A DNA stretch of 64,000 nt from the NCBI GenBank assembly GCA_018697195.1, contig CM031857.1, forward strand, positions 64,521,698 through 64,585,697, written 5' to 3'. Of the stretch, positions 52,759 to 63,840 are shown piece by piece. The notes below the pieces were generated by a model. The model was not told where the DNA came from, did not search any database, and saw only the letters and a list, made by a program, of their open reading frames with translations. The position numbers and the translations under genes are program-made. Source of the DNA: Certhia americana. Its lineage: Eukaryota > Chordata > Aves > Passeriformes > Certhiidae. Positions within the stretch are counted from its first letter, which is position 1. Each line of letters opens with the position of its first letter.

Positions 52759-55700
52759 TTCATTCATTCCTAACATCATCATAAGCTGCAGAAATGCACA
52801 GACCTCAATGGCAAATGGCATCTTTGCTCTTCTATTAATAATCAGTGGAAAAATGAAAAACCTTGAAAAAATTCACAAAAATAAGTTTAACAAATGTGTC
52901 CCTTTATATGCAGATTTTTCTTTCAGCTATCTCTCCTGTTCCTGATTATCTGTTTTTCCGTTGTAGAGCTTTTTGCCAATCTGTACGCAGGGATAGATAC
53001 TAGAGGAAGGTTGCTAAGCAACTTAAAATGAAAATCATATAGTGGACTATCAGGCATTTCTAATGAAGCTTTCTTGAGCCATACCTTAGTCTTCACACCT
53101 CACAAGTAAGCCCGGGATTATGAACTGATGTAACAGATAGGCAGTGGTTTCCAATTAGTATACCCGAGTGTACAGAGAAGCAGCATGTCAGAAGGAAAGC
53201 TATTAATGAGAGCAAGATACACGCTTAATATTCAAGGGCATCAGACTGAGAAATCATGGAATGACCAGCTAGAGAGGTTTATTGAATGCACAGTTGTGCA
53301 ATCTGCCTAAGCTTCAAATAAAGAGTTGAAATGTAAATGGAATTGTAAACAACATGAATAGTGAAGCCTTTGGTTGCATCTATATTATTAAATAAAGCTC
53401 CTGGAAATGCTCCTGGACACTGTTTCATATTCTGTTACTCTGACAGAATGGTCCCTGAAAAGCTTGTGCCAGTTACAGTCTCCTAAAGCAATTCTTAGGA
53501 CAGTTGTGGTGTTAACACTTACTATGGATGCCCCCAAAAGCTACTGTGAACGTATTCATGATGTCCTGCAGCATAATAGAGTTTAATGGTTTAATAGTAA
53601 GAATGCATGTTTTTCTACAGACTTGTCCTCAGTAACAGACAAAACTCTGATTCATATTAATTTGTTAGCATTGGCTGAACTTGTAAGGATTCAGCTGTGC
53701 TTTTTCAGCCTTGACAAATTTCTTGTTCTCTGTATCCTTGTACTTTACCCAAATGTTCTGATTTGCATTTTTATACTTTCTTATGTGACCTTCAGAAACT
53801 TTTGATCACTAGAATCTGTAGTTTTCTGAGAATCATTTTCTGAGTACCAGTGATACATATATGCAGTTTACCAGACTGTCTATATCTGCTGCTTTACGAT
53901 ATAAAAATGGTTATTTCAATAATTCACCACCTGAATTTCAATTATTGACAAAGTCTTATTACTCAGTTATATTGTTCTGTGTATTTCCTTCTCTTTGCCA
54001 TGTTGCTTTGGCAATTATGAGCATGCACAATGGTTATTGTGTTCCCATGGTGAGACATCAAATGTGCAGGCTCTTATAATTTTGTCACTGATTAAATAAT
54101 GCATAATCCCCACAGGAAACTTGCAGGATGTCTCTCATTGTCATTGCTTCTGTTTAGTTTCCTTACTCTTTTGAATCTTTCACTGCCTTCCTACTCACAC
54201 TCTGAGTAACCAATTTCTGATTTTCTTTCCTATCTGGCTTTACCAATCTTTCTCTGAATCAGATGATTTTTAATAAGCCATGCAAAGTTAAATAATTGTA
54301 ACAGGAAGAGTACTAAATTCAAAAGCCTGATATACCTTTTAGGTTTTATTCACTGAAGAGATAAAAGATGAGTCTTCAAATCTTTCTGTGTGAAGAATAT
54401 CTTGTGAATATCTTGAAAAGTATCAGTGTGCAGGTATTTTGCACACAGTTTTAGTCACCACTTTGGCAAATTTTGCAGAACTGCAGCAATGTGTTTTTTG
54501 CAGTTCATAGGGAGGTGTTGAGTGTGGGCTTTGTCTCACCTAACTTTAGACATCTGAAATTCATCTAGATTTCCTAAATAGTCAATAGATATACAAATGC
54601 CTGCACAGAACAGGAGGAGAGATTGATCTTATGATGTGTCTTTAAAAGGGGTATGTGTGAAACAGATTATAGTCAGAATTCTGTTCTGTACAGTCAATAA
54701 AATTTAGAGAGTAGATAATTTTATTCTGTAATATATATCCACAGAGGCTGAAGGGCTTTCCATGCTCCAGTGCCTACCAGTCTTCTCAATTATTCCAATC
54801 CTTGAGTTGAATCCTAGCAGAAAAAAGTTTTCTCAAGGTGACCTTCACCAGAAGAATCAATGTTAGGTGGAACAAATCAATTACTTTTTTGCCAATTTAA
54901 TATAAAGGGACCCTAATCATTAAATACATTTACTTTGGTGAGAGAAATTGTACTCTTTGTAAATGGCATGAATTGCACAGTATTGACAGCAGAAAGAAAC
55001 AAAAAAGCATGCAAAAAATATGCAATGCAGTCAGCAGAACTTAAACCAATGAAAAAAAAAACTTTATATGTAAGATGAATTCTGAGATATATGTATAGAG
55101 TCCTTATAGTCCTGTGAGTTTTTCATTTCACATTTAAAATATGAAAGAGGATTAGATTTTGATATTAAGAATTAATGACTCTTAGTATTAGAGTATTTCT
55201 TTAGAGACATGTGCCCTGTGGATATATGTTTAGCCACCTATTAGCTTCCCATTGGCAATTTTTGCATTTTTAATAGCCTTTAAAATCTATAATTTAATAT
55301 CTTTTGGATAAACTTTTTCTTTTTTTTTTTACTAATATTTGCATAAGCTTTTTTTTTCAATGGCAAAAATTTCCAGAAATTGTTCAGTTGACTTCTCTGT
55401 CATTTGTACAGTATTGTAAAACATTTATGGTGTTGCTGTAGAAAACAAACTCACTTAATAAAGGAGTTTTCTCATTATACTTCTCCAATATTTCTCCCAC
55501 CATGGATCATTTTGTATTATTTCCAGAATCACAGAACACACTCATAATTTAAACACATTCATAATTTAGCAAACCAGAGCTTCTCATCAGAACTTTGAGA
55601 CCAACATGCTCATGTTTATTTCTGCCATCTTGCTTGGAGGGGAATTACCCCACTATTAGAATCTAGACTTGAAAAAATAATTGCATCTCCTCATCTACTA

Positions 55701-56100
55701 TCTAGTTCTTTTTCCTGGTGAATTAATTTGTAGTGCTCTGATACTGATTTTTATAGATTTTGATTTCCAGTATTCTTCAGAAAAGTCAAAATATTTAGAA
55801 TTGTCACACCTACAAAGCAATGTAAAGAATTCTGCTGTAAATAAATGGTTAGTCCCAAGTATCTAGGAACAAAGGCATACAATGATTACTTAGTCACGTC
55901 TGAAGAAGGCGAGAATTTTAATTTCAGTGAGTTTTTCCCTAATATTCTGGATGATAATGTCCTGTGGAAACCAAACATTCTGAAACACCATTCTCCTTAA
56001 AAGGGTTTTCACTAAATCAAATCATATTTAGAGCTGTGCTAACAAATAAGCCCAGCTAGTAACTTGTCCTTATAGTAATAAATATATCTTGTGTTAGAAA

Positions 56101-56200
56101 CAAAATTTTAAAAAGGAAAAAAAACCCTAAACCCACAAAAATTCCCTCAAAAAACCCAAAAAGAAAAAAAAAAAACAAAACAAAACCAAAAAACCAAATC
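56101..56200 (+). repeat. A/C-rich low-complexity tract
   Basis: Runs of AAAAACCC and AAAACCAAA units over about 100 bases, similar to the tract at 21189-21287 and on the same strand. Confidence 0.75.
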
Positions 56201-58579
56201 CCTGAAAAGTCAAACTCATAAACAAACTGCTAAATGAAACATTTTATTCACTTATCACTATATTGTCACTTATTTTCCACAATGTAAAGGTAGTTCTTGG
56301 CAGTTAAGGAATAGAAAGTATCCAAGTCTACTTGAAACCCTATTTCTTCTGAAAATATTTTGTCCTGAATATTGTTTCTGATATGATTTTCTGTTTTAAG
56401 TAGCAGTGCTTTTTTCTATGAGTTGTATTTGAAAATATTATTTGTAATCATTTCTATGGTTTTAAGCTACTTAAATTGTGCGACATGGCTTGATTACAAG
56501 AATAAAATACTAATTTTTATTTATGTGTCTGTATATTATTGTACAAATCAGGTTGGTTTCCTTTAATTTGTTTAATTTGTTTATTCGACTTTTCTGATGC
56601 TCCAAATTTCAGTACTTTGTTTTGGAAATAACTTTTAAAGCATATTGCTGAAGAAGCAATCCTCACAATCAATTCCTAAAAATTTACTTTTAAAAAGTGG
56701 AGAACTTAATTTTCACTGACTCTAAATATCCAATATTAAATAACCTAATTTTCCCACTGAAATTCAAGTTTTAAAAGGCTAAAATAAGGACATTATTTTG
56801 AGAGAGAACAATTATGCATAATTCATAGGATATATTGGATGTTGTGATAGATGACCTTACTGTTTCTGATGAAAATATTTTATATTTTCCAAAGGAGAAA
56901 GGAAGAAAGATGGTGGGAGAAGTACTTACCTTTAAGGAATTGATAGGCAATTTTCTTTACTCACTACTTAGCACCTCTGCAGTCTGTAGCATAAGTTCTC
57001 CATACTCTAAAACAAAATAGAAGAAATGGAAAGATCTGGAGAAGGCTATTTAGGTTTATATGAGCTTCCAGCTCTATAGAGCTCTGCCAGATGAGAACAA
57101 AGAATTGTAGTGACATGCTGCAGCCTGGCCCCTGCCCTGCTCTCTTCAGTTATCAGCCTTTTAATAGATTGCAATTTCTACCTGAATTTATGATGCATGC
57201 TTTGCATAGATGTTGCATATGCTGTAATTTGCATATTTATAATAATGGCTATTTTCTTATTTTGCAAGCTAGAAATTATGGACAGGGCACCATATATGCT
57301 CAACATATTTTTTCACACCAAATTATTTTAAATTATACTATGGTTCATACATTTTAGCAATTTGCAAGTACTCATCCAGAAGGCCAGATAGGAACTTTGA
57401 TACACTGTTGGTTATTGAAGTGCTTCTTGTGAAAACTGCTATAGTTAAACTAAGTGCAATGAAAGGTACTTATTTTCAGCTTTTCTGATAGTATTTATAC
57501 TTGGCAGAAGCTCTGCAATATGATCTTGAAAAAATATACATGACATATTTGTACTATTAATTTTTAATTAAAACCAGCTTGTAATTTCATTTATTGCTTA
57601 TATAATTTCTATTATGATTGATGTCCTGATTTTCAAGAGGGTAAATTTATGATTTGTCCATTTAAAAGTATGTGTCTGTAATTTAATTAGGTGTGTATTT
57701 ATTACACACCCCTTGCAAACAAAGACTCTATTGGACATTTTTATGGGGCTGGCGAATCAATATATATTTATTTCACTGTATTTGTAGTGATTATGCTTCC
57801 AATATGAACCTCCAGAAATACAACAAATGAACAAACATTCAAGTTCTTTTTTCAGCTGAAATCTGTTTGATCAAACAGTGTTTTCTCTAATATCACTTAA
57901 GAATTTTCTGAGTTCATCAAGTCAAGTCATGGTAAGCTATTCAGAGGGTAACTTTGGAATAGGTTTGTCACCATGTTTTTGCCTACATTCCACTTCCCAT
58001 AAGCCTCTTGTAAAGCAAATGAGCTTAGGTAAATTTCCATAGTTGATTTCTTATTAGCAGTCAAAATCTCTAGAAACTATTATTAAGTTTAACTATGTTT
58101 GCATATGAATGGTATTTGTAAAAATGTAGACTGATAAAATAAAATCTATTTTCAAAGTTAGACTGACAATTTACCTATACTGGTCGGTATTATTATGTTG
58201 AATATTTAGAACATTATTTTTTTATTTGCATAAATCAATTTCCTTATTTTTGAAATATTTTGGTATCCAAAATAGTAACTTTTAATATATATTTTCAGAA
58301 GGTATGTCCTGTAAAAATTGAGATCATAATCCGTATTACAGAAGTACAAAGAAAATCCCTTAAAACAGTCCATTCCACGAGTTTAAGTTTGTATTTTTGA
58401 ATTTTCAGTATCTAACACTAATTATCACATTAAAATCACATTTGAATTCTCTGTCTTCACACAATTATGTTATTTATCCATTTTAATGCTTAAAAATTAT
58501 ATTTATGGAAGACTCAGTTACTGAGTTACTGTAACTACTTCTTAGTTTGCAAATTAATATCAAAGTTGATGGCAGGCAG

Positions 58580-60164
58580 GGAGGCAGGGAAAGGAGGGAA
58601 GGGAGGGAGGGAGGAAGGAAGAAAAGAAAATAGAAGAAAGAAAGAAAAAAAGAAAAATAAAGAAAGAAAAAGAAAGAGAAAAAGAAAAAGAAAGAGAAAG
58701 AAAGAAAGAAAAAGAAAGAAAAAGAAAGAAAAAGAAAGACAAAAAAGAAAGAAAAAGAGAAAGAAAGAGAAAGAAAGAAAGGAAGAAAAAGAAAGAGAGA
58801 GAAAGAAAGAGAAAGAAAGACAAAGAAAGATAAAAAGAAAGAAAGAAAAAGAAAGAAAGAGAAAGAAAGGAAGAAAAAGAAAGAGAGAGAAAGAAAGACA
58901 AAGAAAGACAAAGAAAGATAAAAAGAAAGAAAGAAAAAGAAAGAAAGAGAAAGAAAGAAAGAAAAATAAAGTAAAAGAAGGAAATAAAAAGCAAAAAAAG
59001 AAAAAGAAAAAAGAAAGAAAAAGAAAGAAAGAGAAAGAAAGTAAAAGAAAAACAAAAAAAAGAAAGAGAAAGAAAGAGAAAGAAAGATAGAAAGAAAAAG
59101 AAAGAAAGTAAAAGAAGGAAAGAAAAAGAAAAAAGAAAGAAAAAGGAAAAAAGAAAGAAAAAGAAAGAAAAAGACAAAAAAGAAAGAGAAAGATAAAAAA
59201 GAAAGAGAAAGAAAAAGAAAGAAAAATAAAGAAAGAAAGAAAAAGAGAAAGAAAGATAGAAAGAAAAAGAAAGTAAAAGAAGGAACAAAAAAGAAAAAAA
59301 GAAAAAGAAAGTAAAAGAAAAAGAAAGTAAAAGAAAACAAAAAAAGAAAAAAGAAAGAAAAAGAAAGAAAGAAAAAGAAAGAGAAAGAGAAAGAAAGAAA
59401 GAAAGTAAAAGAAGGAAAGAAAAAGAAAAAAGAAAGAAAGAAAAAGAAAGAAAGAGAAAGAAAGAGAAAGAATTAAAGAAAGAAAGAGAAAGAAAAAAAG
59501 AAAAAGAAAGAAAAAGAAAGAAAAAGAAAGAGAAAGAAAGAAAAATAAAGAAAGAAAGAAAAAGGAAGAAAGAAGGAAGGAAGGAAAGAAAGAAAAAGAA
59601 AGAAAGAAAAAAAGAAAGAGAAAAAGAAAGAGAAAAAAGAAAGAAAAAGAAAGAAAAAATGAAAAAGAAAGAAAGAAAAAGAAAGTAAAAGAAAAACAAA
59701 TAAAGAAAAAAGAAAGAAAAAAAGAAAGAGAAAGAAAGAAAAACAAAAAGAAAGAGAAAGAAAGAAAGAAAAGAAAAGAAAGAAAGAAAGTAAAAGAAAG
59801 NNNNNNNNNNNNNNNNNNNNNNNNNNNNNNNNNNNNNNNNNNNNNNNNNNNNNNNNNNNNNNNNNNNNNNNNNNNNNNNNNNNNNNNNNNNNNNNNNNNN
59901 AAAAGAAAAGAAAGAAAGAAAGTAAAAGAAAGAAAGAAAGAAAGAAAGAAAAAGATAGAAAGAAAGAAAAATAAAAAAAGAAGGAAAAAAGAAAAAGAAA
60001 GAGAAAGAAAAAGAAAAAAGAAAGAAAGAAAAAGAAGGAAGGAAGGGAGGAAGGAAGAAAGGAAGGAAAGAAAGAGAAAGAAAGGAAGGAAGGAAGGAAG
60101 GAAATAAAGAGAAAGAAAGTAAAAAGGGAAAAGGGAAAAAGAAAAAAGAAAAAGAAAAAGAAAA

Positions 60165-60217
<53 letters not shown>
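58580..60217 (+). repeat. Long polypurine (GAAA)n-type tract, split by an assembly gap
   Basis: From a GGGA-rich left edge (58580-58620) the sequence is almost entirely A and G up to about 60217. GAAA/AAAG units predominate, with interruptions such as GTAAAAG, GACAAAG, GATAAAAAG and GGAAGG. A few T and C bases occur, and the last about 48 bases (60166-60215) are near-perfect GAAA repeats. Visible length is about 1.54 kb plus an unsized gap. An 88-bp unit is duplicated at 58781-58956. The long Phe/Leu/Ser frames on the minus strand (58483-59340, 58535-59746, 58560-59699, 59473-60315) and the Lys/Glu/Arg frame on the plus strand (58566-59090) are translations of this repeat, not genes. Confidence 0.97.
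59801..59900. other. Assembly gap (100 N)
   Basis: Exactly 100 N, the conventional size for a gap of unknown length. Both flanks are GAAA repeat, so the missing DNA is probably more of the same tract. Confidence 0.98.
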
Positions 60218-60218
<1 letters not shown>

Positions 60219-60420
60219 TCCCAGATGACAGAACTCTTAAAATTATAAAACTATTGTATGTATGATATTTAAGTGCCAGGATTGTGCCTAGAAATACTAA
60301 TGCTAGATTGAACATACATGTGAGACTAAAACAGTTAAATTATGTTTTCTCAGAATCAATACCACCTGTTATTATCTCTGTCTTAAATTACTTACTGCTA
60401 CTGCACAATATGAATATCAT

Positions 60421-60905
60421 CATAGAATAATAGAATTGTTTAGGTTGGAAGGGACCTTAAAGTTCATCTAAATCCATCCCCCTTGTCATTGGCAGGCATA
60501 CTTTCTGCTATACTGTGTTAAGCTCAAAGACAAATTCAACATGATCACTTCCAGTAATGGGTCACCCACAACAGGTTCCAGTGTCTCGCAGCCCTCATGG
60601 CACAGAATTTCTTCCCAATATCCAAACTAAACATATATTAAGATATTAAATATAAATTTAATAAATAAATTAATAAATTTAGTACATCATTATTATAATT
60701 ATATAAAATAATTTAATTAAAGATATTAAGATATTAAACATATCTTCAGTTTCTAAAGCCATTAGCACTTTTCCTATCATTACCTGCCCTTGTGTAGCTC
60801 ATCTCCCTCTTTCTAGTAGGCTGCCTTCAGATACTGGAGGGCTGATATAACATGTTTCCAGAGTTTGCTCTTCTCCAGGCTGAGAAGATGCCTGGAAGAT
60901 TGCAG
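60421..60905 (-). mobile_element. CR1 LINE remnant, reverse orientation, with 3' terminus
   Basis: The left edge CATAGAATAATAG then GGTTGGAAGGGACCTTAAAG is the inverted 3' end of a CR1 element. After a second piece (GGTTCCAGTGTCTCGCAGCCC, about 60574-60600) the CR1 text is interrupted by AT-rich DNA (about 60630-60745). It resumes with CCTTCAGATACTGGAGGGCTG (about 60825-60845) and TCTTCTCCAGGCTGAGAAGATG. The 5' part is missing. Confidence 0.88.
60630..60745. repeat. AT-rich block inside CR1, with repeated AGATATTAA
   Basis: About 115 bases are nearly free of G and C. The word AGATATTAA occurs near the left edge and twice in tandem near the right edge, consistent with local duplication inside the CR1 copy. 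Confidence 0.6.
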
Positions 60906-62280
60906 CTTTATGACAGGCCCCCTGTGCTACACTGGGGGCTCAGAGCATTACTCTTATTATAATTGTTGTGTGATGGTCAACCACTGTTTATTCTGTTATT
61001 ATCTGTTATCCACTGTTTATTTATTATAATGTTCTTCATGGTGGTACAGGTAATAAGTAGCTGATTGCTTTAACATAGGCACACTTGAAATGATAAGGCC
61101 TAAATTTCAAAGCAAAATTAATTTGAGAAAGTGGCCAGTTAATCCACTCTGTATATTTATTGTAAAGGACATTCCTTGCAGGTGTTGTGATCCATGAACC
61201 AAAGCTAAGTGATGCATGCTACTTAAGACAGATGTTATCCTTGATTACTGGAATATGTTATTCTGGTTTTAAAACAATACCCTGAACATTAAGAACAATG
61301 GGATTATATAAGAGATTATATAAATTAAAGTTACTTTATTTTAAAGTAGAATTTATTTTAAGGAAATTAGTTTGGGAGCTAGCGCGGCAAGACCTCAGAA
61401 ATTATGTGCTAGCTTAGTTCTCTGGTTCAGAGACAAGTGAAGCAATTGAGGATGTCCTCCTGTGAAAATAGCTTACAGATCCTTCTGCACAACAGTTAAC
61501 AACCAGCATCAGAAATGTGTGCAAATAAAATACTCTCCACTACAAGTTTGCCATCCATGAGTGGTAGGGCAACTCAGACTCATAGCAGTGGTTTTGCAGC
61601 TGTGCCTGTTAGAATAGACAGAAAAGAATGAAGGAAAATATTTTTTTCCAAATAGTTTGTTCCAGTATTTGTACAAATATAATTTTCCAGCCCTCAGGAG
61701 AAAGCAAAAACTGTCAACAGTCAAACTGGAATGCTTCAGAATTGTAAATGATCTGAAACACAAATATTTCTTTTCAAATAAATTTTAAAATGTAGGTCAT
61801 AACTAAAAAACAGATAGAGTTATTTGAAGAAGAATGTGCTATACATACTAAAATATTGCCAGAGATAACTTTTGTGTCCTAAGTCTGTTTAAAAGTCTAG
61901 AGTTCATGGTAAAGAACTTGTACACAACTGAGGTACCTAAATTATATTCTCGTTTCAGATTAAATTATACTCTTCATTCACAGCACCTCTACCAATTGAT
62001 TTCCACAAGTCTTTAGAAAACAGTATTTTTTTTTCTTTTTTTTTTTTAGTTCTGTGGAAAGAAAAAAAAATTACAATGACAAGTTAATTGCACTCCCTAT
62101 TGTCTATAAACCGTAAACATCAAGCCTTAAAAACTTCATATTGAATTTTATTTCATATAAAACTAAATTTTAAAAGGAGGGCAGAGAAAATGGGAGCCTC
62201 AAACCAAAATATTTAGGCTTCTAATTCTTATATTGTCTTCTTACTTACCTATGACAATAACTGGAAAGAGAATAGATTAG
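60906..62280. other. Intergenic DNA between repeats; no gene seen
   Basis: Mixed AT-rich sequence. One open frame (61509-61763 minus) has no recognisable family. Short T and A runs are at about 62023-62048 and 62060-62070. Confidence 0.5.
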
Positions 62281-62282
62281 AA

Positions 62283-62695
62283 TTAGCAGCTCTTTGACAT
62301 TTGCATGTACTCTTCCATTGAAGAAGAGGTCAAGGATGGGTTTCTGGTCCTCCCTCCACAAGCTGCAACTTCCTTCAAGGCACATCCACCTGCTGTGGCA
62401 TGGTGCCCTCCATGGGCTGCAATGGAGGTATCTATTCCTCCATGGTTCTGCAGGGGCTGCAGGGTGACAACCTGCTTCACTATGATATCCTCCAGGGGCA
62501 CTGGGGGATTCTTTGCTCTGTCAACTGGAGCACCTCCTCCTCCTCCTCCTTTTCTCACCTTAGCATCATAGAGCTGTTTCTCATACTTTTTTTTTTCTGC
62601 ACTTGTCACTGCCTATTCATATGTTTTGCACTTTTTAAAATACATTTTCACAGAGACTGATGGGCTCGGTTGCAAAAATGTGTCTTGCTAGAAAA
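62283..62695. mobile_element. Degraded avian ERV/LTR-like interspersed repeat (probable)
   Basis: The stretch has a marked compositional shift, with GGTGCCCTCCATGGGCTGCA (62402-62421), GGAGCACCTCCTCCTCCTCC (62527-62546) and CACAGAGACTGATGGGCTCG (62650-62669). I associate these phrases, in this order, with a common bird endogenous-retrovirus-type (ERVL-like) repeat, from memory. Both ends are uncertain and I see no intact terminal TG/CA or target-site duplication. An open frame on the minus strand (62283-62609) has a Gly run from the CTC-rich stretch; I do not regard it as a gene. Confidence 0.45.
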
Positions 62696-63050
62696 TTACA
62701 TGCTATACAAAACCATGATTTTTTATAAAAAGATAGTGGAAATACAAATGTACTGCTAAAGAACTGGAAAATTGACAATGCTTCATTGTAATATGTCCCC
62801 TCATTATCCCTTCTTTTTCCTTAAGATCTGTGAGGAATACTGGGCATTAGACAGTGTTGTTTCAAGGAAAATATTTTTTGAGGATCATAGGGTGTGTGTT
62901 CAAATTTCTGTTGAGAAAAGGCACTTTGACTTCTGTGACAAATATCATTATGAACTGTATACTACAGAATATCACTAGTGACAAATTCTGACCAACAATA
63001 GCAGATCAAAACATAGTGAGACCAAGTAACATACCTTTAGTAGCCAGGAC

Positions 63051-63840
63051 AGAATCACAGAATCATAGAATGAGCTGAGTTGGAAGGGACCCATCAGGAT
63101 CATCAAGTCTAACTCCCAGCCTTGCATGGGACCATCCTCGAGAATCACATCATGTACCTGAGTATTGTCCAAAAGCTTCTTGAACTCAGACAGGCATAAT
63201 GCTTTGACTACAGCATGGGGAGCCTCTTCCAGTGTCCAGACATCCTCTGGTTAAAAAACTTTTTCCTGATATCTGACCTAAACCTCCCCTGACTCAGCTG
63301 CACCATTTCCTCGAGTCCTGTCTTTGTAGATCTCATTTGCATACTTTTTAAGAACTTAATGTATTTTTTTGTTGTGGCACCCAAACCAGCTGCCGGCACT
63401 CGAGGTGAGGCTGCCCCAGTGCAGAGCAGAGCAGGAAAATCCCCTCCCTTGCCCAGCTGGTGATGCTGTGCCTGATGTACCCCAGGACAGGGTTGGCCCT
63501 TCTGGCTGCCAGGGCACTGCTGACTCACATTCAGCTTGCCATCAGCCAGAACTCCCAGGAGCCTTTCTGCAGTACTTCCATTCAGCCTCTCATTCCACAG
63601 TCTATGCACCTCACCAGGATTGCCCTGTCCCAGGTGCTGAATCCAGCGCTTGCCCTGGTTGAACTTCATATGGTTGGTGATTGCTCATGTCTCATTTTTC
63701 AAGATCTCTCTGTCCTCAAGGGAGTTAGTTAACCTCCCAATTTAGTTTCTTTGGTAAACTTACCTAATATTCTTCCAAGTCCTTTGTCCAGGTTGTTAAA
63801 AAAGATGTTAAAGAGAACTGGCCCAAGGATGATACTGTCT
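63051..63840 (-). mobile_element. CR1 LINE, reverse orientation, 3' half
   Basis: The left edge AGAATCACAGAATCATAGAATG then TTGGAAGGGACCCATC is the inverted CR1 3' end. TTTTTCCTGATATCTGACCTAAACCTCCCCTG-type text follows (about 63260-63290), and the right part includes AAGATGTTAAAGAGAACTGG (63802-63821). On the minus strand the frame 63669-63208 starts MKFNQGK, passes LGQGNP and LLGVLADGKLNVSQQC, and ends near RFRSDIRKKFFNQRM. This matches the region after the RT domain of CR1 ORF2. Internal shifts break the middle of the protein, and the 5' part with the catalytic motifs is absent. Confidence 0.9.

Larger units (their letters stand above)
47358..58560. other. Intergenic AT-rich DNA; no gene seen
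   Basis: No coding exon or RNA gene is recognised. Contents are an A-rich low-complexity stretch (48565-48660), a GC-richer patch with a TATA-like motif (50800-51530), a run of 35 T (52723-52757), an A/C tract (56101-56200), a POU octamer motif (57227-57234) and a palindrome (57690-57710). Confidence 0.55.

Noticed and set aside
58566..59090. Plus-strand Lys/Glu/Arg-rich frame of 174 codons
   Set aside because: It is the purine strand of the same tract read as codons AAA, GAA, AGA. There is no unique sequence in it.
58483..59746. Minus-strand open frames of 285, 403 and 379 codons
   Set aside because: They consist almost only of Phe, Leu and Ser because they translate the TTTC strand of the GAAA repeat. 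All three minus-strand frames are open at once, which is diagnostic of repeat DNA.
59473..60315. 280-codon minus-strand frame spanning the N gap
   Set aside because: It reads through 100 unknown bases and repeat sequence; its openness across the gap is an artefact.
62283..62609. 108-codon minus-strand frame with a run of Gly
   Set aside because: It falls in the probable ERV/LTR-derived repeat, and the Gly run is a CTC microsatellite. No known domain.
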